Part shown: positions 35,955 through 48,400 of the stretch, piece after piece
Numbering within the stretch: position 1 is the stretch's first letter
Layout of the letters: each line of letters begins with the position of its first letter
Notes under the pieces: model-generated
The model's database searches: none
What the model saw: only the letters and a program-made list of their open reading frames with translations
Told to the model about the DNA's origin: nothing
Made by a program: the position numbers and the translations under genes
From: Triglochin maritima
Lineage: Eukaryota; Streptophyta; Magnoliopsida; Alismatales; Juncaginaceae
DNA length: 64,000 bases
Direction of reading: 5' to 3'
Assembly (NCBI GenBank): GCA_963682175.1
Contig: OY821786.1
Location: 30,187,501 to 30,251,500 of the forward strand

Positions 35955-36639
35955 AGAGTTTGCAAATATATATACACATATATAATCAGATCAACAAAAA
36001 AAAAACTCCTGAATAAGAGGTAAAACTTTTCGATAGAAATGTTGTACAAATCTATGAAGTACAACTGAGATTTGTAAGGACAATAATAATAATATAAAAC
36101 TTTCGCTGACGATGGAGCGTCCCTCGGGTCACTCTCCCACATATGAGAGTTCTTGAGGCGAAAGGGGTTATCAAAGTTCTACAAATCTATGAAGCATATC
36201 TGAGATTTGTAAGAACTTTCCAACTTTGTTGGGTGACATCCATATGAAGAGCGAGCATCCGGTACGATTTCAAAGATGAGATCCTTACTGTGGCTCCACA
36301 GCTGATGGTTGTCATGATGTAAAAAATCCTGTTCTCCTGGGTAACGAGGCGAAACTTATCCATGTGTGCTCTAATGTTCTGAGTAGTAACATAAGTCTAC
36401 TCACCTCATATATTGTCCTCCCAAATAATGAGGTCAAACCTATTCATATATACATATATATATCATGATCTTGTGGGTAGCAACAATAAGTCTGCTTACA
36501 TATATCGGCATTGCTCCAAATATTTGATGAAGGTGTCCGCCACATTTGTTCTACAAATTTACAAATCATATAAAAAAAATTTGTATTAAAAAAAGCGTAG
36601 AAACAAAAAAAAATTACAAAAAAAAGGATATGCAAACAA

Positions 36640-36704
36640 CTCTAATAGTAAGAGAGGATGCACGCCAAGCCGGATCTTGGGTTCCCTCTCTCTTGTTGTT
36701 AGAG
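36640..36704 (+). other. Covarying hairpin motif, internal copy 5
   Basis: CTCTAATAGTAAGAGAG pairs with CTCTCTTGTTGTTAGAG over all 17 positions (three G-U pairs). The conserved internal loop and the inner stem CCAAG/CTTGG are present. Confidence 0.75.
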
Positions 36705-37538
36705 GAGTTTTGTAAAAAATAAATATATAAACCAACAAAAATAAAAATCAAATCAACAAAGTCCTCCCGAATAATGATGCTAAACTTATTCGCATATACA
36801 TATATATCTTCATCTCATAAGTGACAATGATAAGTCTACCCACATATATCGCCATCCTTCCGGCTAACTAGGCTAAACTTATCCATATGCCCTAATTGTC
36901 CGAGTAGTAACCATAAGTCTACTTGCCAAATATATTCAATCTCGAGAGTAACAATGATCAACTTACTCGCATAGCAAAAGCCCCCTGCATAACGAGGATA
37001 AACTTATCCAAATATATTCGATCTCGCGAGTCACGAGGATAATGCACTCAAAAAAAAATCCAACCTCCTGAATAAGAGGTAAAACTTTTCGATAGAAATG
37101 TTCTACAAATCTATGAAGTATATCTGAGGTTTGTAAGGACAATAATAATAATATAAAACTTTCGCCGACGATAGAACGTCCCTCGGGTCACTCTCCTATA
37201 TGTGAGAGTTCTTGAGGCGAAATGGGTTATCAAAGTTCTACAGATTAATGAAACATATCTGAAATTTGTAGAAACTTCCCAACTATGTTGGGTGACATCC
37301 ATATGAAGAGCGAGCATCCGGTATGATTTCAAAGATGAAATCCTTATTGTGGCTCCACAGCTGATGGTTGTCACGATGTAAAAAGATCCCGCCCTTCTAA
37401 ATATAAGGCAAAACTATATGACATATTTGTTCTGGGAATTTATGAAACATGTCTAAAATTGGTATGGATAAAAAATCTCTAAAAATAGAATATGAAATTA
37501 ACATAAATCTCATAAGTCATATAAATACATGTCAACGA

Positions 37539-37603
37539 ATCTAATAATAAGAGAGGATGCACGCCAAGCCGGATCTTGGGTTCCCTCTCTCTTGTCATTA
37601 GAG
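37539..37603 (+). other. Covarying hairpin motif, internal copy 6
   Basis: ATCTAATAATAAGAGAG pairs with CTCTCTTGTCATTAGAG with two mismatches. The conserved internal loop and the inner stem CCAAG/CTTGG are present. Confidence 0.72.
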
Positions 37604-38196
37604 GAGTTTATAAAAACGTTAAAAAATCAAATATACAAAATCCTCCTGAGAGATTAACTTTTTCTCAAACACACTCTTCAAATTTATGAAACATATATGG
37701 AGTTTATAAGGGGATGACTCAATTTCTTTTTACCTACGATGAAATATCCTTCAAGTCACCCCTCTACTATAAGAGGGTTCTTGAGGAAAAGAGATGTTAA
37801 AATGAAATATTTACTAATCTACAAATCTGTTGCACATATATGAGATTTGTAGGAACATATAACTTGTTGATCAACAACCATATGGAATGCGGAATACTCG
37901 ATAAGATTCAAGATAAAAGAATCTTTATTGTCACCTCAACTGTTGTTGGCGTTCAGACGTCAACAACCCCCTCATTGGTTTGAGTATATATTTCTCTACA
38001 TACTAGCATATTGATATGTAGTAAGATATGATTCATATGAAAAAACTCATTACTCTCATATACAAGTTTTAAAAAAAAAACTTATTCAAGCTTTACATGT
38101 TTCGACAGCAATGGCATTGTATACAATACAAATGCATACCTCCACATATATTGAGTAATTTTCTCAAGAAGTGATGATTCATAATATTCATCATCC

Positions 38197-38214
38197 CTTC
38201 TTGAGGGGGCATTC
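38197..38214 (+). other. Polypurine tract of the Tat-like element
   Basis: The G-rich sequence TTGAGGGGGCATTC ends directly at the start of the 3' LTR (38215), the position where plus-strand DNA synthesis is primed. Confidence 0.65.
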
Positions 38215-41200
38215 TGTTGACACCAAAAAATTCACTATTTTTTTATTTTGTAAAGTCTTGATTTATCGAATTGACAAAATGATGACTATCTTGTTGATTA
38301 GAGAAGGTTAGAAGTCTAATTAGAAGTGATGGCCTCATCACGTTACTTTTTACACATGCAAAATCTCTTCATCGATCCTATGTCATGGCCTCATAATTGG
38401 AAAGGAATGACTTGAAGGGGCATAATGAAATTTAACCAACAAACAAAATACAAGGTAATGAATAAGGAAACATACATATGCATGTATACGTGATGGTGTT
38501 TTCCTCATCTACCTAACCACGTCAACCCCATCATCTCAACCTTACTTCTAATCCAACTACCATGACCATGCACTACACATGTCAAACCCAAACCAACTCC
38601 CACGATCACACACGATGCTCATCCACTCCCTCATCTCAATCCACTATAAATACCCTTCATTTGCTTCGGTTCAGGGGTTGGTGAGTTTTACACGAATTCA
38701 ATAGAATACACATACCCAAAAAAAGGGAGGGAGGAGAATACCACGACAATTCCATACACAATTCCAGGACAATAGAATACACATACCAAAAAAAAGGGAA
38801 GAAGAAAAAAAGAAGAGAAGGTGAAGGAGGAGATAGTGTGGCGATTTCGGCTTCATCGATTACAACTCCGGTTTCGTGGACTCCGGCTTCATTAAAAGTT
38901 CGCATCAACTCCGGCAAGGTGCAACATTAGCGCCGGTGATAGTTTCACCATAAAAATAAAAGGAAAAAAAAGTCATTCCGGCCACTGTCCTATTTAGAAA
39001 GGAACGGTCTCCGGTTGGCTTCTAAAATCACGTCATTCCGGCCATTGTCCTATTTAAAAAGGATTGGTCTCCGGTTTGATCGTTTACATTTTAATAGAAT
39101 AAAAAAAAAGTCATTCCGGCCACTGTCCTATTTAGAAAGGAACGGTCTCCGGTTGACTTCGAAAACCACGTCATTCCGGTCACCGTCCTATTTAAAAAGG
39201 ATTGGTCTCCGGTTTGGTCGTTTCTATTTTAACAAATAAAATAAAAGGACGCCGGAAGGCTGCCAAAATTTAACTAGAAAACAATAAATACTAGAACATG
39301 ATAAGAATGGTGGCTCCATATGTTTGACAAAAATTAATTAGCCTATGAAGCCATGGTTCTTATCCTTGAATTGGGTGTCAAACTGTTATCAGAATGCCAC
39401 ATGATTGGAATCATGTTAAAATAATATCATGATTGTAATTGTCTTGGATACACAGTAAATAGAAATTCCAAATTACTTGTCGATCGTCCCAAACTCTAGA
39501 CTAATTCTGAACGATGAAAAAAGAAACAGTAATCGAATGAAGCTAAAATTGACCCACGCCAATAAGTCACAAAGCCAGAATAAAGGAGATCGAAGAATGC
39601 AATTGATATTTTAGGATATAATACTAATTAGATGGTGTAATTTGAGATGAACCGATTACAAAAATCTAAAGGGAGAACATTCTCTAGCCGGTGATATGTA
39701 AAGACCATCACGATAAAAAAAGAGGACATGTTCGTAAAACACATGTTCTTGGTTTCCAAAAATACGTGAATTGAATTATCACGATCAATAGAAAATCTTA
39801 ATCCAAACTAATGATCACAAGGCTTTCAAGCTACGGTTTGGTCTATGTATAAAACTCATGAACCTCCTGTCAATTTTTTAGAGCCAATCAAAAGGTGTCT
39901 CAGCATAATTGACACAAGCATTATCTTGCTTTGATTGACAGTTTGATTATATTCGTATAACCAACAATATATGTATATATAACTTGATTCAATCAAATTC
40001 ATCCAGATGTATCCCCGTGCATAGCAATAACGTTCACGTGCATATAGATATAAATTCTGCATATTAACCCTATGAAAGGAATAAATAAAGGAATTCGGTG
40101 GTTATGCTCTAATACACTATCAATTTGCTCAATAGGCTTAGACAAATCACAAATGATACTCTAATTGCGGTAAATCACAAATCCACCCCAAATATAGATA
40201 AATCGCAACAATATATAAATTACGTCAATTGATTTGCAAAAAAAAATCAATCAATCCTAAAATACCAATAATTCCCCTAAGTCGTGCTATTTCAAATCCA
40301 CCCATAAATATGGATAAATTACAACAATACGTGAGTCCTACTATTTGATTTGCAAAAAAAAATCAATCTCAAAATACAAATAGTCCACCTAAATGGACAA
40401 AATCACCAATCCATCCCTAAATGTGGATAAATTGCAATGATATATAAGTTGTACCATTAATTTACATATTGACCCAAAGTTGTAAATTGATCTTAAAATA
40501 TAAATAATCCCCTTAAATTGACAAATTACAAAGCCACCCATACATATGGATAAATTACAACAATATATAAATTGCATCAATTGATTTGCAAAATCAATCT
40601 TAAATTCCAAATAGTCGCCTTAAATAACAAATCCATCCCTAACTGTGGATAAATTGCAAAATCAATCTTTAAAGTTGTAAAATATGTCAACCAACCTAAA
40701 AATTCGAAAACAAACATAAAACATACATATTGACTGCTCCAATAATAAGAGAGGATGCACGCCAAACTTGATCTTGGGTTCCCTCTCTCTTATCGTTGAA
40801 GTGGTCAGAAATTAAAATACGGACTACCTTAGTCGTAAGCGAGGATGCACGCCAAGCATGATCTTGGGTTCCCTCTCTCTTACAGCGATGTAGTCTCCAT
40901 TTAACAAACAAATGAACAAACTCAAATACAAAATAAACACATACATATAAAATCCCTCCGGGTCACGAGGCTAAACTGTCCAATATACTTAACAAATTAT
41001 ATACATAAAATATTCTCCCAGTTATGAGATTAAACTAACTATTTGATGATATTCAAATATAAGAATCATCGACAATATACCAAACACATACATACAAATC
41101 CCTCCGGGTCACGAGGTTAAACTGTCCAACACACATAACAAATTATATACATAAAATATTCTCCTAGTTATGACTTTAAACTAACTATTTGATGATATTT

Positions 41201-42307
41201 AAATATAAGAATCATCGTCAATATAACAAAGACGCATACACCACCCTCCGGGTTACGAGGCTAAACTGACCAAAACATTATAATATCTCTATCAAAATAA
41301 TAATTATCCAAACCAGTTAAATACACATAAATATCTCCTCCGGGTTATGAGGTTAAACTAACCGTTTGTACGATATTCTAATGTAAGAATTATCGTTGAC
41401 AAATCAAACACAAATTCCTCCGGGTTATGAGGCTAAACTGACCAAGACATGACGATATTGATACCAAAAGAATAACCGTCCAAATAACATACATATACAC
41501 AAATCACCTCCTAGGTTATGAGGCTAAACTAACCGTTTTTTACGATATTCTAATATCAGAATTATCGTTAATAAATTAACACGGTGTATTCATCATAAAG
41601 TTGAAGAACATACATATATACAAAATCCTCCTAGGTTATGAGGCTAAACTAATCTAACCTTTATCGACATTTAGTAATGAGAAAAACTAAAGTCGTTACA
41701 CTCAAATGAAGCATATACGCAATGTTCTCCTAAAACAAGAGAATTAACTATCTACAATGTCTCCTAAATATGAGACTGAAACAGATATTTAACTCCTCCT
41801 TGTGACGAGGTTAAACTCACTAATATTAGGTTGTCTTCGTGATAAAGTTGAAGCACCAAAACAAACATATACAAAACCCTCCTAGGTTACGAGGCTAAAC
41901 TGACCATATTGTAACAATATATCACAATAAAAAGGGAGATCATTATCGAATCGATCAAAAGCACGAGTCGATAAATCCCCGTCCCTAATATATCGAAATA
42001 TAAAAATCCTCTTAATAAAATATATCTGAAATTGTTAATATAACAACAATTTTGGTTTATAGTTCGCAAAAGGATGCTTATGTATCTTCCATTTGCGCAA
42101 TGCATAAATATGTCAACTCTTGTATTTCATATCTATTCCTCCTATTTAATGAAATGAAAGAAAATGTTGCACTTATTTACTTTCTGGCTAGTTATTCACA
42201 TTTATTTAATTTCCTGTACAAATGAATGATATGAGTATGACACGATGAGGCATTCTTCTATACGAAGTTGTAAGGTGCGGAATTCCATCATGAATTCTCG
42301 AGAGGTC
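38215..42307 (+). repeat. 3' LTR of the Tat-like element (interrupted; last 55 bp at 53713-53767)
   Basis: It matches the 5' LTR almost base for base (offset about 16,580 over most of its length), including TATA box, hairpin copies and arrays. It is cut at 42307 by the Athila-like element, whose AGGTC duplication lies at 42303-42307 and 53708-53712. The remaining 55 bp (53713-53767) match 25728-25782 of the 5' LTR. Confidence 0.95.
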
Positions 42308-43884
42308 TGATTGATCGTTTTAAATTTAACCGCAAGTGCACGGCCGCGTTGAAGCGGTGGCAAATACGGGTCGTCCACTGGGAGGTGTGTCGACACTTGG
42401 TTTATTCGAAGGCGAGAGGTAAAAAGAAGGGAGAAAGATGTATTACACTAATCTAAACTACAAAGCTGAAATGAAATGCAAAGGAAATGAAGATAAACAA
42501 TAAAACTAAACCCCAAAGGGGGTAGAGAACTGATGTGAAAATAAAGATGTGTGTGTGTGTGTGTGTTCAATTAAGCTCCTCACAACATGTGGTGCATGAA
42601 ATCATAAAACTACATCCAATCTTGCCTCTACATGAATTAAGATAAGACTACATCATTAAAACATACAAGACAATGATTGGAATGAAGCTACATGAACTCA
42701 AGTATAAAGACTAGACCCTACTATGCCTCTACATGAATTAAGATGACTACATCATTAAAACATACAAGACATTAGCTAAGGAAAAGGCAACAAGAGTACA
42801 TACACTACAAATTGTGTTTCCAATATTAGCTTCATCCATATCCTAACTTTATCATTCCCCATAAAATAGGTCCACTAATCAAAGCATAAGCTAAGCTTCA
42901 TTCAAGAGCATTAGCATATCAAAGATAAGAGTGGAGACCCATTAGATGGTTATGGAAATCATATAAAGCTCAAGGGATAAAAATAACACACACTTAATAC
43001 ACTACATTATTATATCACATATTTCTCCACCCCCCCAAATGGGGATGGAACTACTCACTACTCATTACACTAACTAATTTAGCAAAGGAAAACATAATAC
43101 TGAAATGAAATTTATACTACTTAAGCAAGAAATATTAAAGAAGCATAAAACTAAACAAACAAACAAGCATGCAAATGAAAGGAAATTAAACTAAGAGAGA
43201 AACAACATCATTAAGAGAAAACTTATATTATTAACTCACTCAATTACAAGTAGCTCTTCCTCCACTAGAGTTTTGCTTCAAGGCTTCACTCTTAGTAGGG
43301 AAGATGGCCACCAAGAGGGAGATGGATACAATGGGAGGTGAAGAGTTCTATTTATAAGCATGGAAAAAGCTAATCCGGGACAATCCCCCGATGTGGGACT
43401 AAACCAATACCAAAAATAGCCTAAACACATGCTAATACAAGTCCAGGAAGAATCTTGGCTGATTTGGGCTTAACCAGACCGCCAATTGGCGGTTCCAGAC
43501 CGCCAATTGGCGGCCTATAAAGCCCAGATCAGGCTGGGTCTTCTGGTGGGCTTGCCTTGGTGTGTTTCTTGGTCTTGGATGCATCTAGCTGGTTTAGTGG
43601 AGCTCCGACCCGAATCGAATTGACAAAATACTCCTCATGATGGTGTGGAGTTTCCTGTTTTGCTCTTAGGTCCTTCTGTCTTACGATCAGGTCCTTCCCC
43701 CTTGCATCTTGGTCCCCAGGTCTCACAATTAGGTCCTTTTTTCCTGCTTTTGGGTCCTTTCAAGGCTCTTCTCTTCAAACCTCTTTATTTCTGAAAACTA
43801 AACATAAAACTCGTCACATAGCATTGCTTAGGTGTAAGAAAATGGATATAAGGTACAAATATAAGCATGAAATGATGTCAATCA
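42308..43884 (-). repeat. 3' LTR of the Athila-like element
   Basis: The LTR contains, in minus-strand order, a pair of palindromes (43478-43513), a TATA box (43348-43357) and a GT/CA microsatellite of 19 bases near 42548. No ORF of its own. Confidence 0.93.
43478..43513. promoter_or_regulatory. Paired CCGCCAATTGGCGG palindromes, 3' LTR
   Basis: ACCGCCAATTGGCGGT (43478-43493) and CCGCCAATTGGCGG (43500-43513) are centred exactly 21 bp apart, about 120-165 bp upstream of the LTR TATA box on the minus strand. Confidence 0.85.
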
Positions 43885-45433
43885 AATACCCCCACACCTA
43901 AGTTTTTGCTAGTCTCGAGCAAAACAAAGAAAGGAAAAAGCATACGAAAAAACAAGAAATCCTAACTCACTTTCGTAGGAATCACGGTTGCACTTAGCAT
44001 GTGCAACAAGCCGTTAAACCTCCTTGTTGCCAAGGAGGAGGAGTGTTGTCTCCTGAGGGTTTTCAGCGGATATACCCACAAAATCCGAACAAGATGCATT
44101 AATCAATCTAGCTACACGACTCGTTGGGCTTATTTTGTCGATCATGGAATGCGGTAATACTACGGGTCGACTCTATATATGTAATCAGTCCACACACCTA
44201 GCCTAATGAGTTATTCGTGAGAGTTAACTAAGGAATTAAGTGAAAGACATGGGCAACCTTAACTTCTGAATGTGAAACAAAGTGTAAAGTCCATTTTGGT
44301 TCTTATTTGACTCTTCTTTTCTTTGTTTTTTTTTTCTTTTTTTTTCTTTTTTTCTTTGGAGCATTTATTTGTTGGTGTTTGATTCTCCCAGGGTCAGGTT
44401 TCGTGCATCATTGCCTATGAGGACTTACACTATCACGTACACCTTCCCCCAAATCTCCACATAGGGCGATCCCTACCACCCGTGTAACGGGAGTTCGGTC
44501 GGTGCATCCCAAGTCAGATGACTCGAAAGCACCAGGCACAAAGTCCCCTCAGACCTACTTTCCCGAGTGATAGGAGCCGTGCGAGAAGAGAGAACACCAC
44601 TTATTCATTTATCTACATGGGAACCAAAACCCCTACACTTAAGTTTCACAAAAAGATATTAAGGGCCCTTGACTACAACAAACTTCCTAAATTTACAAAC
44701 ACGAATTATTTGACTCACTAGGTTCAGGGTGGACTTCTTTAAATGTTTGAGCACTGAAACCCACTGATTACTCACCCCCAAGGGAAAACTGGGGTGCATC
44801 CTAACGACTCGATAAATCCTAAAGCCACGTACTAGATATCCTAATGCATCAAGTTCAAGACAATTTTGGGAGCTTTCTTTTTACTTTGCCTCTCAACGGT
44901 TTTGCACATGCTAAACACACGCGAAACCCACAAAACATTTTCTTTCGAAAACACATGAAGATTTTGAAAGAAATGTGAAAATTTTGAAGCACTAGGCAAG
45001 CAAAAGAAGACAAGTCACCCAAGGATCATGACAAGCAGATATATCGATATTAAATGCAGCACACTATCATGACCCTAAAAATGCAAACAAAAGAAAACAA
45101 AATCAAAAGAAAAGACTCGACTATGTACACACGTAAAACACCCCCCCACACCTACTTCATGCATTGTCCTCAATGAATGTGAGCAAAATACTATATGGAT
45201 ACATGCATGAAAAAGGAACGATCTCACCAACATGAAGTACAAAGGGACGTTCGGGGTCATGTTGATGGACACAAACCCAAATTCCCTCAAAATCTGTGAG
45301 AAGCTGAGAAGTGAGACAAATACGTGAAAGAAATGGGGCCCAAATACTCAAGGGTTGGGGCCCACAACAATCGATGCTCACTGAAGGAGTTTTTTTTTTT
45401 TTTAACTATGTACAAACATGAAAGCTCAACCAC
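43885..45433 (-). other. Polypurine tract and non-coding 3' part of the Athila-like element
   Basis: Next to the LTR the minus strand reads CTTAGGTGTGGGGGTATT (43902-43885), a polypurine tract. The remaining 1.5 kb before the pol stop contains a T/C-rich stretch (about 44320-44357, plus strand T-rich) and no credible ORF. An env-like ORF, which many Athila elements have here, is absent. Confidence 0.7.
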
Positions 45434-48400
45434 TCATGTAGGAGCATGAATGGTTGAGTGCGAGGGAGGTTCATGAAGGAACATGACCTCCTCGACTTCG
45501 GCAGGTGCCCCCTCCAAGTAGGGTTTGAGGCGTTGTCCATTAACTTTGAACACGTCCCCATTCCCTGGGTTCAAGATTTCAACCGCTCCATGAGGATAAA
45601 CGGTTTGGACAATAAACGGGCCAGACCAGCGACTGCGGAGCTTACCCGCAAACAGATGAAGCCGGGAATTGTAGAGCAACACCTTCTGCCCGGCCGTAAA
45701 CACCTTTCGCATAATCATGCGATCGTGAAACATCTTGGCTCGGGACTTATGAATTTTGGCATTCTCGTACGCATCATTGCGTAACTCTTCTAATTCCACA
45801 ATGTCGAACTTACGTTGTACTCCTGCTTGATCAAGATCCATATTCAGGTTCTTGATCGCCCAGAAAGCACGATGCTCAAGCTCGACGGGTAGGTGGCAAG
45901 CCTTGCCGTACACTACCCGATAAGGGGACATACCCAAATTGGTCTTGTACGCGGTGCGGAAAGCCCACAATGCGTCATTCAATTTGGTAGACCAATCCTT
46001 CCTCGAGGAACTAACCGTCTTCTCAAGAATTTGCTTTAATTGACGGTTAGAGATTTCGACCTGCCCACTAGTTTGCGGATGGTATGGGGTCGCAAGCTTG
46101 TGGGTGATCGAATATTTCCTCATAAGCGCTTCAAAGGAGCGATTACAGAAGTGGGTACCCCTATCGCTGATTATGGTACGAGGAGTACCAAATCGCGCAA
46201 AAATGTCCCTCAAGAATTTGGTGACCACCTTGTTGTCATTGGTCTTTGTGGGTATAGCCTCAACCCACTTAGACACATAGTCAACGGCCACCAGAATGTA
46301 AACATTCCCGAAAGAGTTCGGGAAGGGACCCATGAAATCGATGCCCCACACATCGAAGATGTCGACAACAAGGACATTTTGCAAAGGCATCATGTCACGT
46401 CGACCAATCCTGCCAAGGCGCTGGCACCTATCACATTGCTTACAAAAGTCGTAAGCATCCTTGAAAAGAGAGGGCCAGTAGAATCCAGATTGGAGCACCT
46501 TGGCAGCAGTTTTCTTTGCTCCAAAGTGTCCTCCACATGCCTTGGAATGGCAGAAATGGAGCACACTTTGGAACTCGGTATCTGGGACGCACCGCCTGAA
46601 AATTTGGTCAGAGCAGTATTTGAATAGGTAGGGGTCGTCCCAGTGAAAGAATCTGACATACGATCTAAATTTGGATTGGTCAGATTTTGACCAACCCACA
46701 GGAAATTGCTCGGTCACGAGGTAGTTCACGATGTCGGCAAACCAAGGGTTATCTTCGATCATGAACAACTGCTCGTCAGGAAATTTATCGTCAATGATTT
46801 GGTCCTGTGGGTTGGTCGTCTCTAGACGAGACAAGTGGTCAGCTACAACGTTTTCACACCCTTTTTTGTCCCGAATCTCGAGATCGAATTCTTGTAACAA
46901 CAAGATCCATCTCAAGAGTCGGGATTTTGCATCTTTCTTCGCCATGAGGTGCTTGATGGCTGTGTGATCAGAATAGATAATCACGTGGGAGCCAATCAAG
47001 TACGACCGGAATTTCTCCAAAGCAAATATGATCGCTAAGAATTCCTTCTCGGTCACAGTGTAGTTCAATTGGGCATCATTGAGTGTTCTACTGGCATAGT
47101 AGATCACATGAGGCAATTTGTCCAATCGTTGCCCAAGCACTGCTCCCACAGCGAAGTCAGATGCATCACACATTAACTCAAAGGGTTCAGTCCACACCGG
47201 TGCCTTAATAATGGGAGTTGAAGTCAACTCTTTCTTCAAGGTCAAAAAGGCATGGTGGCAATCCGGTGTGAACTCAAAAATGGCATCCTTAGCCAACAAG
47301 GCGGTGAGAGGTCGAGCGATTTTGCTAAAATCCCGAATGAACCGCCGATAGAATCCAGCATGCCCCAAAAAGGCGCGGATATCCTTCACATTACGTGGCG
47401 GTGGAAGATTAGCAATGATACCCACTTTGGCGGGATCGACCTCAATTCCCCTACTTGAGACCACATGTCCAAGTACAATCCCTCGCTTCACCATGAAATG
47501 ACATTTCTCCCAATTGAGAGCGAGGTTCTTCTCACGGCATCGCTTGAGGACAAGGCTCAAGTGACGAAGGCACTCATCAAAGGAAGCGCCAAATATGGAA
47601 AAGTCGTCCATGAATATCTCAAGGAAACGCTCAACCATATCGGAGAAGATGCTGATCATACACCTCTGAAACGTTGCCGGCGCATTGCATAACCCAAAGG
47701 GCATGCGACGGTAGGCAAACGTGCCAAAGGGACAAGTGAATGTGGTTTTGTCTTGGTCCTCGGGGGCGATGGGAATTTGGTTGTAACCGGAGTATCCATC
47801 AAGAAAACAATAGTACTCATGTCCGGCCAACCTTTCCAACATCTGATCAATGAATGGCAACGGGAAATGATCTTTCCGCGTTGCCGTATTGAGCTTGCGA
47901 TAATCAACGCAAACTCGCCAGCCAGTTTGCAGGCGTGTCGGGATAAGCTCATTATGCTCATTCTCCACAACCGTCACGCCTGACTTCTTGGGAACCACAT
48001 GGACAGGACTCACCCACGAACTATCAGAGATAGGATAGATTATGCCATGATCCAAGCACTTAAGAACCTCCTTTCGGACGGCTTCTTTCAGTACAGGATT
48101 CAATCTCCGTTGTGGGTCCCTGCGGGGCCTAGAATCCTCTTCCATGTGGATCCGATGCTGAACAATACCAGGGCTAATTCCCTTGATATCCTTCAAGGAC
48201 CACCCGATCGCCTCTTTGTTTTCAAAGAGTACTCTTTTGAGGGCAACCTCTTGATCTTTTTCAAGATCAGAAGCAATAATGAGTGGCAAGGTCTCATTAT
48301 CCCCTAAAAAGATGTACTTTAGGTTATCGGGGAGCGGTTTAAGCTCGACCAGAGGTGGGTCCTTGTCGGATTCAGAGTTAATTTCAAGTGGCTCAAGGGC

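Larger units (their letters stand above)
34811..38196. repeat. Three imperfect 1.06-1.23-kb tandem repeats between pol and the 3' LTR
   Basis: The block starting GAAATGTT(C/G)TACAAATC recurs at 34811, 36036 and 37095. About 290 bp of each copy are well conserved, including GGAGCGTCCCTCGGGTCACT-type sequence and GGGTGACATCCATATGAAGA. The rest holds CTCC...GAGG mini-hairpins and four copies of the covarying hairpin. Tandem repeats in this position are known from Ogre and other Tat elements. No coding sequence is present. Confidence 0.85.
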
